Source: JADGHX01 sp037200125
GTDB taxonomy: Bacteria > Pseudomonadota > Gammaproteobacteria > Steroidobacterales > Steroidobacteraceae
Assembly (NCBI GenBank): GCA_037200125.1
Contig: JBBCGS010000004.1
Coordinates: 248,001-312,000, forward strand
Length of the DNA: 64,000 bases
Direction: 5' to 3'
Below, piece after piece: positions 33,423 through 46,739 of the stretch. A program made the position numbers and the translations under genes. A model generated the notes under the pieces. It was not told the origin of the DNA, searched no databases, and saw nothing but the letters and a program-made list of their open reading frames with translations. Every line of letters starts with the position of its first letter. Position 1 is the first letter of the stretch.

Positions 33423-33474
33423 GGGATTCAGGGTGGCCGGGCCTTGCGCCCGGCGTGCACCCGACTGGAAGTCT

Positions 33475-33822
33475 CTATCGACGCAGCTTGAGCGTCGCTA
33501 CGTTTCCATTCACTGGTTGTCCGTCATCTCCATGACTGACGATCGCCTCCTCTTCCTCGAGAACATTGCCATTCACGTTGCCGTTCGCGGAAGTCGAGTA
33601 ACCCTGGGCGCGGCCCGTGCCTTGCGGCTCGGCGTTGCCCGGGGTCCCGTTCGCGAGTGCGGCGCGTTTCTTTCGTTCGTGTATTTCGGCGCGATCGATG
33701 ACGATGTGGCGCGGCGCTTCGATGCCAAAGCGCACCTGGTTGCCTACCACTCCGAGTACCGTCACCGTGACTTCGTCCCCGATGTAGATGGTCTCTACGG
33801 GGCGTCGCGTGAGAATGAGCAT
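33475..33822 (-). CDS. csrA: CsrA/RsmA RNA-binding regulator with long C-terminal tail
   Basis: A 115-residue protein whose first 52 residues are a complete CsrA: MLILTRRPVETIYIGDEVTV, then GVVGNQVRFGIEAP and IDRAEIHERKK. The key RNA-contact residues Leu4 and the Arg of IDRAEI are conserved. CsrA dimers bind GGA motifs in mRNA leaders. A tail of about 60 residues, rich in Gly, Asn and Glu, with NGNV three times and a run of EEEE, roughly doubles the normal 61-residue length. The ATG at 33822 follows GGAAGGAGG, a very strong ribosome-binding site. Confidence 0.93.
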   Translation of the reverse strand: MLILTRRPVETIYIGDEVTVTVLGVVGNQVRFGIEAPRHIVIDRAEIHERKKRAALANGTPGNAEPQGTGRAQGYSTSANGNVNGNVLEEEEAIVSHGDDGQPVNGNVATLKLRR

Positions 33823-34271
33823 TACGGCCTCCTTCCGACACCTCACTGCAATGGCCGGGATCGGCCGCAACCAAACTAGTTACGACACGGGCCCCGGGGG
33901 TCGAGAAAGGCACGGTGATCGTAGGTTCGCAAGGCCATTGAGCGCAAGACGCGCGACTCCGAAAAAGAGTCAACCGTGATACTTATTTGGCGCAGTTCGA
34001 TGCAACGGGGTGCGTATTTTTTTAGATCCAAACAGTGAAGACGGACGGCGGCGTTTTTTCCGCGTGCGCGCCGCTCGGCGGGTTGGGCCGGCGGATGGCG
34101 GTTACCGCCACTGCCCGCACTGAGACTCCCCGCTGGAGGGTTCGTATTGCGTCCGACCAGCGGCCGGACCGCACTAAACCGGCCGATTAACGGGCGCTGC
34201 GCGCCAGCGAAATTGACCCCGGTCGGCCCCTCCCGCTACCGTCCGGCCGCCTACAACCAGAACAGTCTCAT
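33823..34271. other. 449-base intergenic region with several dyads
   Basis: It lies between csrA (-) and the DUF6644 gene (+). No gene is supported. Structures seen are TGGCGGTTACCGCCA (34096-34110), a near-perfect dyad, and CGGCCGG/CCGGCCG (34161-34167, 34179-34185) with an 11-base loop. An AT-rich stretch around 33976-34028 contains a run of T and is the most promoter-like part of the region. Both flanking genes probably have promoters here. Confidence 0.5.
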
Positions 34272-34769
34272 ATGCTGTCGACCTTACGTGCTTTCGGGGA
34301 ATGGCTGGCGACGACCTCGCTCAGCAACACCATCCAGAACGTGTCGTGGATCATCCCGACCGTGCAGACGATCCACATCCTCTGCGTCGCCATCGTGATC
34401 TCGGCGACCTTCCTCGTGGATCTGCGCATCCTCGGGATGTTCTCGCGCTCGCAGCCGCTCGCGGCGCTATCGCACCGGTTCCTCACCTGGATCTGGTGGG
34501 CGCTGATCGTGCTGCTCGTGACGGGCTCGCTGCTCCTCACCGGCGAGCCGGGCCGCTCGATCACCAATCCGGCGTTCTTCGCCAAGATGATCATGCTGGT
34601 GATCGTGGCCGGCCTCACGGCCGTGCTGCAGAGACCGCTCGCGCGGGACGCCGGTTACTGGGACGGGGACCGCGCCGTTGCCGCAAAGAGCATCGCGATC
34701 GTCTCGCTGGTGCTGTGGTCCTGCATCGTCTTCGCGGGTCGCTGGATCGCCTACGTCACCGCGCTCTAG
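34272..34769 (+). CDS. DUF6644-type integral membrane protein (first of pair)
   Basis: A 165-residue membrane protein with four to five helices. Blocks such as SWIIPTVQTIHILCVAIVIS and ATFLVDLRILGMF carry a conserved His in the first helix; the C-terminus has VLWSCIVFAGRWIAYV. The family has no assigned biochemical role; conserved His in helices can be haem or metal ligands, but that is a guess. It is followed 57 bases later by a paralogue and then a DUF6152 gene, probably one operon. Confidence 0.78.
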   Translation: MLSTLRAFGEWLATTSLSNTIQNVSWIIPTVQTIHILCVAIVISATFLVDLRILGMFSRSQPLAALSHRFLTWIWWALIVLLVTGSLLLTGEPGRSITNPAFFAKMIMLVIVAGLTAVLQRPLARDAGYWDGDRAVAAKSIAIVSLVLWSCIVFAGRWIAYVTAL

Positions 34770-34826
34770 ACGCACGGAAAGCGCTGCGGCTCACGGCGCC
34801 CGATCATCTTTTTCGAGGGGGATATC

Positions 34827-35318
34827 TTGGAGAGCTTCTTTCAGTGGGTTTACGACCTGCCTATCGCGGAGCACATCCGCTCCAACGAGCTTGCCTTCCC
34901 GTGGCTCGAGAGCGTGCACGTGCTCGCGATCACGCTCGTGCTGGGTTCCATCGCCGTGGCGGATCTGCGCCTGCTCGGGATCGCGTCCGTTAAGCGGCCA
35001 GTATCGCAACTTCTTCACGAGGTGCTGCCGGTCACCTGGGTCGCTTTCGGGGTCGCGTTGCTCACCGGCCTCCTCATGTTCACGTCGAACGCGGTGGAGT
35101 ACTCCCACAACAAGCCGTTCCAGTTCAAGATGCTCCTGCTGGCGCTGGCGGGCCTGAATATGCTGGCTTTTCAGCTCGTCACGTTCCGTACCGTGGGGAG
35201 CTGGGACCAGGCCGCGCGCACCCCTCCCGGCGCACGTTTCGCCGGTGCCGCTTCGCTCTTCTGCTGGATCGGCGTGGTCGCTTTCGGCCGGTGGATCGGC
35301 TTCACGATCGGCTTCTAA
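34827..35318 (+). CDS. DUF6644-type integral membrane protein (second of pair)
   Basis: A 163-residue paralogue of the preceding protein: FPWLESVHVLAITLVLGSIA replaces the first His-containing helix, IAVADLRLLGIA matches FLVDLRILGMF, and the end WIGVVAFGRWIGFTIG matches the first protein's VFAGRWIAYV. The start is a TTG at 34827 behind CGAGGGGG. The two proteins may form a heteromer. It is 61 bases before the DUF6152 gene. Confidence 0.78.
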   Translation: MESFFQWVYDLPIAEHIRSNELAFPWLESVHVLAITLVLGSIAVADLRLLGIASVKRPVSQLLHEVLPVTWVAFGVALLTGLLMFTSNAVEYSHNKPFQFKMLLLALAGLNMLAFQLVTFRTVGSWDQAARTPPGARFAGAASLFCWIGVVAFGRWIGFTIGF

Positions 35319-35379
35319 AGGCCGCCCTGAGAACTTAAGCTTTCCGTCCGCGGGGGACGGCAAGAAGGCTGTAAGTTTA

Positions 35380-35808
35380 ATGGGCATTTCAAGACGGTTG
35401 CGCCTGCGTGCGCTGGCAGCGGTTGCGACACTCGTGGCGACAGGGGCTGCATTCGCCCATCACTCCTTTGCGATGTTCGACCGGGACAAGGAAGTTGTCC
35501 TGAGCGGCACCATCCACGAGTTCCAGTGGACCAATCCGCACGCCTTCATCGAGTTCGACGTGGCCAACGGCAAAGGCGAGGTCGAGCGCTGGTCGGTGGA
35601 GATGAACAGCCCCAACAACCTGACGCGCCAGGGCTGGAAGTCGACCTTCCTCAAGGGCGGCGACAAGGTCACCGTCACGCTCAATCCGCTGCGCGATGGC
35701 AAGCATGGCGGGCTCTTCGTCGCCATCGTTCTCGCGGACGGCAAGGTGATCAAGGACCCGACCAGTCGCCAGCGCCCGCCGCCGGCGGAAGGCGCGCCGA
35801 AGAGCTGA
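35380..35808 (+). CDS. Secreted DUF6152 family protein (copy 2)
   Basis: A 142-residue paralogue of the protein at 30.1 kb. The signal peptide ends ATGAAFA and the mature chain begins HHSFAMFDRDKEVVL, with the core GTIHEFQWTNPHAFIEFDV and NPLRDGKHGGLFVAI. The ATG at 35380 gives the shortest clean signal peptide. It closes the DUF6644 pair's transcription unit and is followed at once by a hairpin. Confidence 0.88.
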   Translation: MGISRRLRLRALAAVATLVATGAAFAHHSFAMFDRDKEVVLSGTIHEFQWTNPHAFIEFDVANGKGEVERWSVEMNSPNNLTRQGWKSTFLKGGDKVTVTLNPLRDGKHGGLFVAIVLADGKVIKDPTSRQRPPPAEGAPKS

Positions 35809-35812
35809 GCCG

Positions 35813-35851
35813 CTAGCAGCCTCTGTCGGACTTAACCAGTCCGACAGGCTG

Positions 35852-35855
<4 letters not shown>
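35813..35855. terminator. Long hairpin between convergent genes, probable bidirectional terminator
   Basis: CTAGCAGCCTCTGTCGGACT (35813-35832) pairs with AGTCCGACAGGCTGCTAG (35838-35855) around TAACC, giving about 18 bp interrupted only by a small bulge. It starts 4 bases after the DUF6152 stop and its right end includes the stop of the convergent kinase gene (35852). A stem this long and this regular suggests a mobile or REP-type origin as well as terminator use. Confidence 0.7.
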
Positions 35856-39289
<3,434 letters not shown>

Positions 39290-39306
39290 ATCACTCCCGA
39301 TCCGGC

Positions 39307-41680
39307 TCACATCTCGAGCCAGATGCGCCGGGACTTCAGACGCTCGGACATTTCTTCGAATGTAAGCGGTTTGTCGAAAAGATAGCCCTGCATCTGGTCG
39401 CATCTCAGCAGGCGGAGCATGCGCGCCTGTTCCTCCTGCTCGACGCCCTCGGCGACCACGGTGAGCTTGAGCGAGCGCGCGAGCGAGATCATCGTGGAAA
39501 CGAGCGTCATGGCGCTCGCGTCGTCGAGCATCGCGGACACGAAGGCGCGATCGATCTTGAGCATCTGCACGGGCAGGCGGGCGAGATACGCGAGCGAGGA
39601 ATAGCCGGTGCCGAAATCGTCGATCGCGATATCCACGCCAAGCTCGCGGATGGCGAGCAGCTTCGCGATGTTCGCGGCGACGTCGTCCATGATGATCGAC
39701 TCGGTGACTTCGATGTCGATGCCGTGATCCTCATCGCCCTGGCCGAGGGAGTGCGCGAACACGTCCACGAAATCCTGCTTGCGCAGCTCGACGGTCGAGA
39801 CGTTGATGGCGACGCGCGGCGCCTGCAGGCCGGCGTTCGTCCAGCGACGGCGATCCGCGATCGCCCGGCGCAGCGCCCAGCGTCCCGCCTCGACGATCAG
39901 CCCCGTCTCCTCCATCAGCGGAATGAACTGGCCGGGCGGCACGAGCCCGAGCTCGGGACTTTGCCAGCGGACCAGCGCCTCGATGCCGACGAGCCGCCCG
40001 CTGCGCGTATCGATCTTGGGCTGGTAGTGCAGGACGAACTCGTCCTTCTCCAACCCGTCGCGCAGCTTGATCTCCAGCGCCAGGCGCTCGGCGGTGCGCG
40101 AAGACATGTCCTGCGTGTAGAACAGGTACGTGTCCGCGGTCGTCTTGCATTTCTTCAACGCCGTCTGCGCATGCCGGAGCAGCGTTTCCGGATCCGCGCC
40201 GTCCGCGGGGAACATCGCGATGCCGGCCTTGCCGGACAGGCGCAGCTCCGCGGCGTGCGTGCGGAAGGGCGAGGAGAAGATGCGGGTGGACCATTCGGTC
40301 ACCGTGCGCGCGACGTCGTTTTCCGAGCGCGCCTCGGGAATCACGGCGACGATTTCGTCGGGTCCCACGCGCGCGGCGCGGCCCGGGTCGCCGAGCGTTT
40401 GCATCAGCCGGCCGACGAGCGTCTTCAGCACCTGGTCGCCGACGTGGCGGCCGAATGAATCGTTGATGTTCTCGAAGCGATCGACGTCGAACACGACGAG
40501 CGCGAGGCAGTTCTGGCGGCCCGCCGCCGCTTCAAGGTCTCGCGCGAGCCGCTGCAGCAGCAGCGTGCGATTCGCAAGACCGGTGAGGGCGTCGTAGTAG
40601 GCGAGATAGTCGAGCCGCTCGGTCTTCACGATGTGATCGAGCGCGAAGGACACGTGCTCCGCGAGCTCGTGCAACAGCCGGATTTCGCCTTCGTTGAAGA
40701 AGCCGACCTCGGTGGTGTAGAGCGCGAACACGCCGGTCGCCTTGCCGTCGACGATGAGCGGCAGGACGATGGCGGCCCGATGCCCGGCCTTGACCAACTC
40801 CGGCCCGAAGCGCAGTTGCCCCTGCACGGCTTCGATGTCGTTGCAGACAGCGGCCCGCCGCATCATCACCGCTTCGTGCACGAGACCCCGACCGGAAATG
40901 GGGTCGATCGGCCCGGGCTGGCCCAGCCGGTTGAATCGGCTGGGATCGGTTCCGGCGGCGGCGACGGGCGTGCACGTGCTCGCTTCGGAGTCGATGAGGC
41001 CGATCCACGCGAAGCGGAACTTGCCGTGCTCCACGGCCATGCGGCATGCCTCTTCGAGCAGGCGATCGCGTTCGCGCACGTGCACGATGACCGCGTTGAT
41101 GCTGCTCACCATGGCGTGCACGCGGTTCAGGTGGCTCAGCTCTTCGGCGGCTCGCTTACGCTCGGCGACTTCCTCTTCGAGACGCGCGGCATGCAGTTCG
41201 AGACGGGCGTTCGCTGCGCGCAACTCTTCGGCCTGGCTGCTGAGCTTGTCCGTCATGAGCCGCACGTGGCGCACGGCGTAACTGCCCGTGATCGCGTTGG
41301 AGTCCGTCTTCGGCGATTCGCCGAGCGCGTAGTCGACGGCTTCCAGCACGTCCGACGGTTTGCAGGGCTTGCGCAGCACACGCGTGACGCCAGCGGCGCG
41401 CGCCAGCTCGGTGGCGTCGCCTTCGTCGTATTCGGCGGTCAGGAAGATGACCGGCGTCTGGGCCGTACGGGGTTCCATGCGCAGGCGGCGGACGAGCTCG
41501 TAGCCGTCCATCGCGGGCATCATGAGGTCGGAAACGATGAGCTGGGGATTTTCGCTGCCGCGAGCGCCAGGGCCTGCTCCCCGTTACCGGCCTCGATGAT
41601 GGTGTGGCCACGAGGTCGAGCACGGCCGATAACAACCGCCTTACCGCGGCATCGTCGTCCGCTATCAGCACCGTGGCCAT
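39307..41680 (-). CDS. REC-GAF-GGDEF-EAL c-di-GMP protein, frame-disrupted in REC
   Basis: From the ATG at 41680 (MATVLIADDDAAVRRLL, behind CTGGAG) the receiver domain runs in one frame, shifts near 41610, and shifts again near 41553 before MMPAMDGYELV; each is explained by one missing base. The rest is intact: a GAF domain (about 200-340), a GGDEF domain whose signature is degenerate (VGPDEI), and an EAL domain with EALVRW, TESIIMDD, DDFGTGYSS, KIDRAF and AEGVEQEE all conserved. It should therefore be a c-di-GMP phosphodiesterase, not a cyclase. If the shifts are real, translation could start only downstream, losing the phospho-acceptor region; sequencing error is more likely. It precedes the hybrid kinase, a plausible phosphodonor. 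Confidence 0.85.
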
Positions 41681-42074
41681 ACGATCTCCAGGAGGGACCC
41701 GGATCATAGCCAGCGGTCGGATTCTGTAACGTGCGGTTTCCCGCAAATGCGGCGCAGCAACCGGGGGAAACGGGCGTTTTTCAGCTCGTGATGGCGGCCG
41801 ACGGCGCGGATTTCACGAGCCCGGCACGACCGGGGGTGTGACCCGGCCCGTGGAAGTTGTATCGCCCCCGGCCCGGCCACGCGCCGGGTACGACGTAGTA
41901 TGCTTTGCACCAATACTCGTGGGGCGAGCTTTCCGTGCGGGGTTTCCAGGGAGGGTGGATCGGCGGCAAAGGGGCTGTCCGATACCCGCAGTAGCGGCAC
42001 CGTAACCAACCATGACCCAGCGAACCATCACTCCGGCGCGCCACACCCCAGGCGCCGGATCCACGGAGCGTCCG
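41681..42074. other. 394-base divergent intergenic region
   Basis: It separates the REC-GGDEF-EAL gene (-) from the disrupted methyltransferase (+). No coding sequence is supported; several open frames exist on both strands but none has family resemblance or a ribosome-binding site. Promoters of both genes should lie here. Its base-level accuracy is in doubt because both flanking genes have indels. Confidence 0.45.
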
Positions 42075-43132
42075 ATGAGCCCGATCCACGCAGCCGCCCT
42101 GGGCTCTCGGTACCCAGCTGCGACGACAAGCCGATCTGGGACGTGTGGCTCTCGATGTTGTGGCTGCCGGCGGTCACCGTGGCCGATGAGCTGGAGGTCT
42201 TCGAAAGTCTCGCGCGGGAGCCCGCCACGGCTGCGGAGCTGGCTGATCGCCATGGCTTCCAGCTGCGCGGCGCGGACATTCTGCTCGGCCTGCTCACGGC
42301 GCTGAAATTCTGTGTCTCGCACCTCGGCCGGTATCAGGTGACGGAGCCGACGCGCAACTATCTGCTGCGCGCGAGCCCGTTCTACTGGGGCGGCGTGTTC
42401 GTCCAGCAGCGCGCGGTCCAACCCGATGCATGCCGCGATTCGCGGTGCCGGTCCTCAAGAAGGATCACCCCATCTTCGCGCAGTCCTCGAAGGAGCCCGC
42501 GGTCGAAATGTGGGAAAGCGGCGAGATGACGCTCGACGCGGGCCCGTGGAATCGCCGCATTCATGCACAGCCATTCGCTCGCCGCGGCCACGGGAATGGC
42601 CTTGCGCACCGACTTGTCCGGCGTGAAGAGCCTGCTGGATGTGGGTGGTGGCTCCGGTTGCTTCTGCATCACGCTCGCGCAACAAAACCCGCGGCTTCGT
42701 TGCGCGGGTGATGGATCTCGCGCGATGTGCGAGGTCGCGCCTCGGATATATCCGCGCGGCGGGTCTCGCCGAGCGCGTGGGTGTGCACGCCGTGAACATG
42801 TTCGGGAGCCGTGCCCACCGGGCCACGACGCGATGCTCTTCTCGAACATCTTCCACGATTGGGGTCCGGAAACGAACGCGAAGCTCGCGGCCAACGCATT
42901 TGCGGCACTTCCGAGCGGTGGGCGCATCTTTCTGCACGAGATGCTTCTCGAGGATACGGGCAGCGGCCCGCTGACGACGGCGGCGTTTTCCACGCTGATG
43001 CTTGCGAACACGCGCGGTCGCCAGTTCACGTTCGCGCAGGTAAAGGCGATGCTGGAGGATGCGGGGTTCACGGACATCGACGCCGTGCCCACGTACAGTT
43101 ACTACTCCGTGGTGAGTGGGACGAAGCGCTGA
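42075..43132 (+). pseudogene. O-methyltransferase (acetylserotonin OMT-like), multiply frameshifted
   Basis: Segments in different frames read as one class I OMT. An N-terminal dimerisation part (IWDVWLSMLWLPAVTVADEL, LLRASPFYWGGV) is followed by a frame change near 42420, SGEMTLDAG, another change near 42550, then MHSHSLAAATGMALRT and SAM motif I SLLDVGGGSGCFCITLAQ. Shifts near 42710-42830 surround YIRAAGLAERVGVHAVNMF. It ends with HDAMLFSNIFHDWGPETN, IFLHEMLLEDTG and YYSVVSGTKR. At least four indels are needed; every domain block survives, so the gene is either a very recent pseudogene or misassembled. An intact form would have about 340 residues. Confidence 0.8.
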
Positions 43133-43136
43133 CCTC

Positions 43137-44361
43137 ATGGCTTTCGGTCAGCGGTTCCATCCTCGCGTGCTGTTCCTCGCCACGCTTGGTGTCGGCGATC
43201 ATCCTCGTTGCCATCGTGGCTGTGCCGCAGTGGCTATCGAAAGGCGCTCGCCTCGAAGTGCTACGCGACCACGTTGGGCAGATCGCCGATCTCGCGGCGA
43301 GCGTTGTCGACGGCGATCTGCATGCGCAGCTCATCGACCCGGCGAACTACAGCAAGGGCCTGTACGACCGCGCATTGAAGCCGCTTGTGCGGTTTCACTC
43401 CGCCAATCCGGAGATCTTCTACGTCTACACGATGGTGGAGCGCGACGGCGGCACGTTCTTCGTGCTCGACACCGCGGCGTCGCCGGACCTGCACGTCGGA
43501 CGCAATCCCGCGCGTCTCCGTACATGGAGAAATTCGAGATCCGCAAGGAGTACGAGAGCGACTGGCTACAGCAGATCGCCTCGGGCACAACCTGGGTCAC
43601 GCCGACGTTTCAGCAGGACGACTACCGGCGACTTCCTCACCGCTCACAAAGCGATCTTCGACAGCCAGCACCGCTACGCTGGCTTCGTCGGCGTCGACTT
43701 CGATCTGCAGTACTACCTCTCGCAGGAGGCGCGCTTCCAGCGGATCGGCACCTGGAGTCTGATCGCGGCGCTGGTCGCATCGCTCATCATCGGGTACATC
43801 ATCGCGCTCTATCACTTCGACCTGAACCATCGTCTCGAAGAGCACTATCACACCTCCATTCGCGACGGCCTGACGGGCCTGCTCAACCGCCGGGGCGCAA
43901 TCGATGCCATTCGCCGCTCGCTCGCGCGACGCACGGCGAGTTATGCCACGTTGCTCGTCGACATCGACAACCTGAAGGCGTTGAACGACACGGGCGGCCA
44001 CGCGCACGGCGACGCGGTCATCGCCGCGCTGGCGACCGTCATTTGCGAGAGCATCCGCGAGGGCGACGACTGCGCGCGTCTCGGTGGCGATGAGTTCATG
44101 ATCTTCGCGCCGGATTGCGATGCCGTCGGCGCCGCGGAGATCGCTCGCCGCATCCTGGCCGCCACCACCGCGCCGTGCGGCGAGCTCGCCGGGTCGAGCT
44201 TCAGCGTCTCGATCGGCATCGCCGTGCGCGATCACGCCGACGCGGACTTCGACCGGATGTATCGGGAAGCGGATGCCGCGCTCTATCACGCGAAATCCGG
44301 CGGCAAACATCGCTTTTCCTACTACGAAGCCACGGTGAAGACGCAAACCCTTCCGGCTTGA
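43137..44361 (+). pseudogene. Membrane GGDEF protein (diguanylate cyclase), frameshifted
   Basis: The start MAFGQRFHPRVLFLATLGV (ATG at 43137) leads, after a shift near 43190, into a membrane helix (SAIILVAIVAVPQWL) and a periplasmic sensor part. Shifts near 43515 and 43625 bracket YMEKFEIRKEYESDW in another frame. A second membrane helix (LIAALVASLIIGYIIALYHF) precedes an intact GGDEF domain with RDGLTGLLNRRGA and CARLGGDEFMIFAP. The active-site signature is complete; no inhibitory RxxD is obvious. Three single-base indels restore one protein of about 407 residues. It follows the methyltransferase by 4 bases. Confidence 0.8.
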
Positions 44362-44432
44362 CCGCGCCGCTGGCCGCTTCCGCCAAATCGTGCTATTCAA
44401 CGCACGCACGATGATGAGGGGGGAGTCAGGAA

Positions 44433-44985
44433 GTGGATCACCGCAATCCTGTCGATCGTCGCGATTTTCTGAAAGCGTCGACCGGCGTCATCACCGGCGT
44501 TCTCGCCGCGGGCAGTCCGCTGGCGCTCATGGCGCCGTCTCGCCTGTGGGCCGCCGATCTCAAGGCCTTCACAACCGCTGAAGGCACGACGCTCATGGCC
44601 TTGGCGCGCACCATCGCGCCTCACGACAAGCTCGAAGACGCGGCGTACGCCATCGTCATCCAGGGAGTCGATGCGGAGGCCGCGCAAGACGCCGCCATGA
44701 GCAAGCTCGTGAAAGACGTCTCGCCGCGCTCGGTCCCGGCTTCGCCACAGCGCCTGAGAACGTGCGCGTCGCCGCGCTCGAGAAGATGGAGCAGACGCCC
44801 TTCTTCCAGACGATGCGCGTGAAGGTGTTCGGCCTCTACGCATCCGACCTCGCATACAAGTATTTCGGCTATGAAGGCGAGGCGTTTCTCGAAGGGCGGT
44901 TACCTGTTCCGCGGGTTTCGACGACCTGCGCTGGCTGCCCGATGTGCCACTGGCGGACAGCGGTCCCGTGATCAAGCAGGGTTGA
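44433..44985 (+). pseudogene. Gluconate 2-dehydrogenase subunit 3-like Tat protein, frameshifted
   Basis: From a GTG at 44433 the protein begins with a twin-arginine signal (DRRDFLKASTGVITGVLAAG), then LMALARTIAPHDKLEDAAYA. Frame changes near 44725, 44890 and 44920 connect to ENVRVAALEKMEQTPFF, YASDLAYKYFGYEGEAF, KGGYLFRGF and LRWLPDVPLADSGPVIKQG. Subunit 3 proteins help export and assemble the partner GMC flavoprotein, encoded 14 bases downstream. About 183 residues if repaired, which fits the family. The frame changes match the pattern of neighbouring genes. Confidence 0.78.
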
Positions 44986-44999
44986 GGGGGGGCGCGCGT

Positions 45000-46569
45000 A
45001 TGGCGAAGTTCGAACAGAGCGACGATGGCGTCGTAGTCATCATCGGTTCGGGCGCGGGCGGCGGCACGCTAGCGCACGAGCTCACCCGGCGCGGCATCAA
45101 GGTGGTGCTGTTCGAGGCGGGCAAACGGCAGTCCCTTGCGACGTTCACTCAGGTTCCGGGCGAGGGCGTTCGCGCAGCTCACATGGCTCGAGCCGCGCAC
45201 GCAGTCCGGCACTTCGTCCGTGAAAGACGACTACCCGACGCTACCAGTGTGGACGTGCAAGACCGTCGGCGGCACGACGGTGCACTGGACGGGCGCCTGC
45301 CCGCGCGTGCAGGCCTACGAGATGACTTCGCGCACGACGTATGGAGACGTGAAGGGCACGTCGCACATCGACTGGCCGATCGAGCACGCGGAGCTGCTTC
45401 GCTACTACGAGATCGCCGAGAAGCGCATGGTTGTCAGCCGGCGCAACGGCCTTCCCGGCATGCCGGCGTCCAGCCACTTCAAGGTGATCTACAACGGCGC
45501 GCGCAAGGTTGGCTACAAGCGTGTGCACACGAATTACATGGCCATCAACTCGCAGCCCGCGGATGGCCGCGGCATCTGCATCGAGCAGGGCTTCTGCGCG
45601 CAGGGCTGCAAGACCGGCGCGAAGTGGAGCACGCTCTACACTGAAATCCCGCGTGCGGAAGCCACAGGCAAGCTCGATCTGCGTCCAGAAAGCCGCGTTA
45701 CCCACATCGAGCACGGCGCCGACGGCAAGGTGACCGGCGTCGTCTATGTTGACGCGCAGGGCAAGGAGCAGAGGCAGAAAGCCCGCATCGTGTGCGTGGC
45801 GTGCAACTCGATCGAGACGGCGCGGCTGCTGCTGTTGTCCGAGAGCTCGAAGTATCCGCAGGGTCTTGCCAACTCGCATGACCAGGTTGGCCGCAACTAC
45901 AGCCGGCACACCGGCGGGTTCTGCTGGGGCATCTTCGACAAGCCGGTGCACATGTGGCGTGGCGCGACGCTCGCCGGCGTCATCGAAGACGAGAACATCA
46001 ACGACCCGAAGCGCGGCTTCGTCGGCGGCTATCACCTGGAGATGGTGGCGATGGAGTTGCCGACCTATCCGCTGGTGGGGCTGCCTTACATGTGGGGCCG
46101 CGATTTCGCGGACATCATGGAGAGCTATCGGAACATCGCGGGCATGTTCATCAACGGCGAAGACATGCCGCGCCCGACGAATCGCATCACGTTGAACAAG
46201 GCCGTGAAGGATACGTTCGGCCTGCCCGTGGCCAACGTGCACTTCGACGAACACGAGAACGACACGGCGATGCGCAAGCATGCGCAGGGCCAGGCAAAGA
46301 AGGTTTACGACGCCGTGGGCGCCCGGCGCATGATCACCACGCGCCAGACGCCGGGCACTCACAACATGTGCACGGCGCGCATGAGCAAGGACCCGCGCGA
46401 TGGCGTGTGCGATTCGCACGGCCAGACGCACGACATCAAGAACCTGTTCATCTCGGACGGCAGCTCGATGACGACGTCCACGTCCGCGAATCCAACGCTG
46501 ACCATCGTGTCGCTCGCGTTACGCCAGGCGGAGTTCATTTCGCGCGAGATGAGCGCGAAGAACATTTGA
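45000..46569 (+). CDS. GMC family oxidoreductase (gluconate dehydrogenase-type), one frameshift
   Basis: The FAD-binding start GVVVIIGSGAGGGTLAHELT (from the ATG at 45000) is in one frame. One extra G near 45163 moves the rest (AFAQLTWLEPRTQSGT onwards) to another frame, after which 460 residues are open to the stop. Conserved features include KTVGGTTVHWTGACPR, NYSRHTGG, the active-site region GTHNMCTARM and the FAD-closing FISDGSSMTTSTSANPTLT. Such enzymes oxidise sugars or alcohols in the periplasm with a Tat-exported small subunit, encoded just upstream, and often a cytochrome c, which is absent here. About 522 residues if repaired. Confidence 0.85.
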
Positions 46570-46631
46570 GCGCCTGGGTTTCTTCCGGAATACCACCGAG
46601 CTCGAAGCGTCGAAGAGGGAGGTGGCGGGCA

Positions 46632-46659
46632 CCTCTGCGTGTAGGATTACACGCAGAGG
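46632..46659. terminator. Perfect 12-bp hairpin between convergent genes
   Basis: CCTCTGCGTGTA (46632-46643) and TACACGCAGAGG (46648-46659) flank a 4-base GGAT loop, 63 bases after the GMC stop and 81 bases before the stop of the convergent lipoprotein gene. The tight stem-loop in this place fits a bidirectional terminator, though no T-run follows. Confidence 0.65.
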
Positions 46660-46739
46660 AGGCGCCAGAGGATGCGGTCTTGCGGCCGGTCCCCGCCAGA
46701 TCCCTCTTCGAGCAGGCCGCAGCCTACCCGAGTCCTCGA

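Noticed and set aside
41550..45170. Programmed ribosomal frameshifting as explanation for the broken frames
   Set aside because: More than ten events in five unrelated genes, without slippery heptamers or downstream structures at each, cannot reasonably be programmed.
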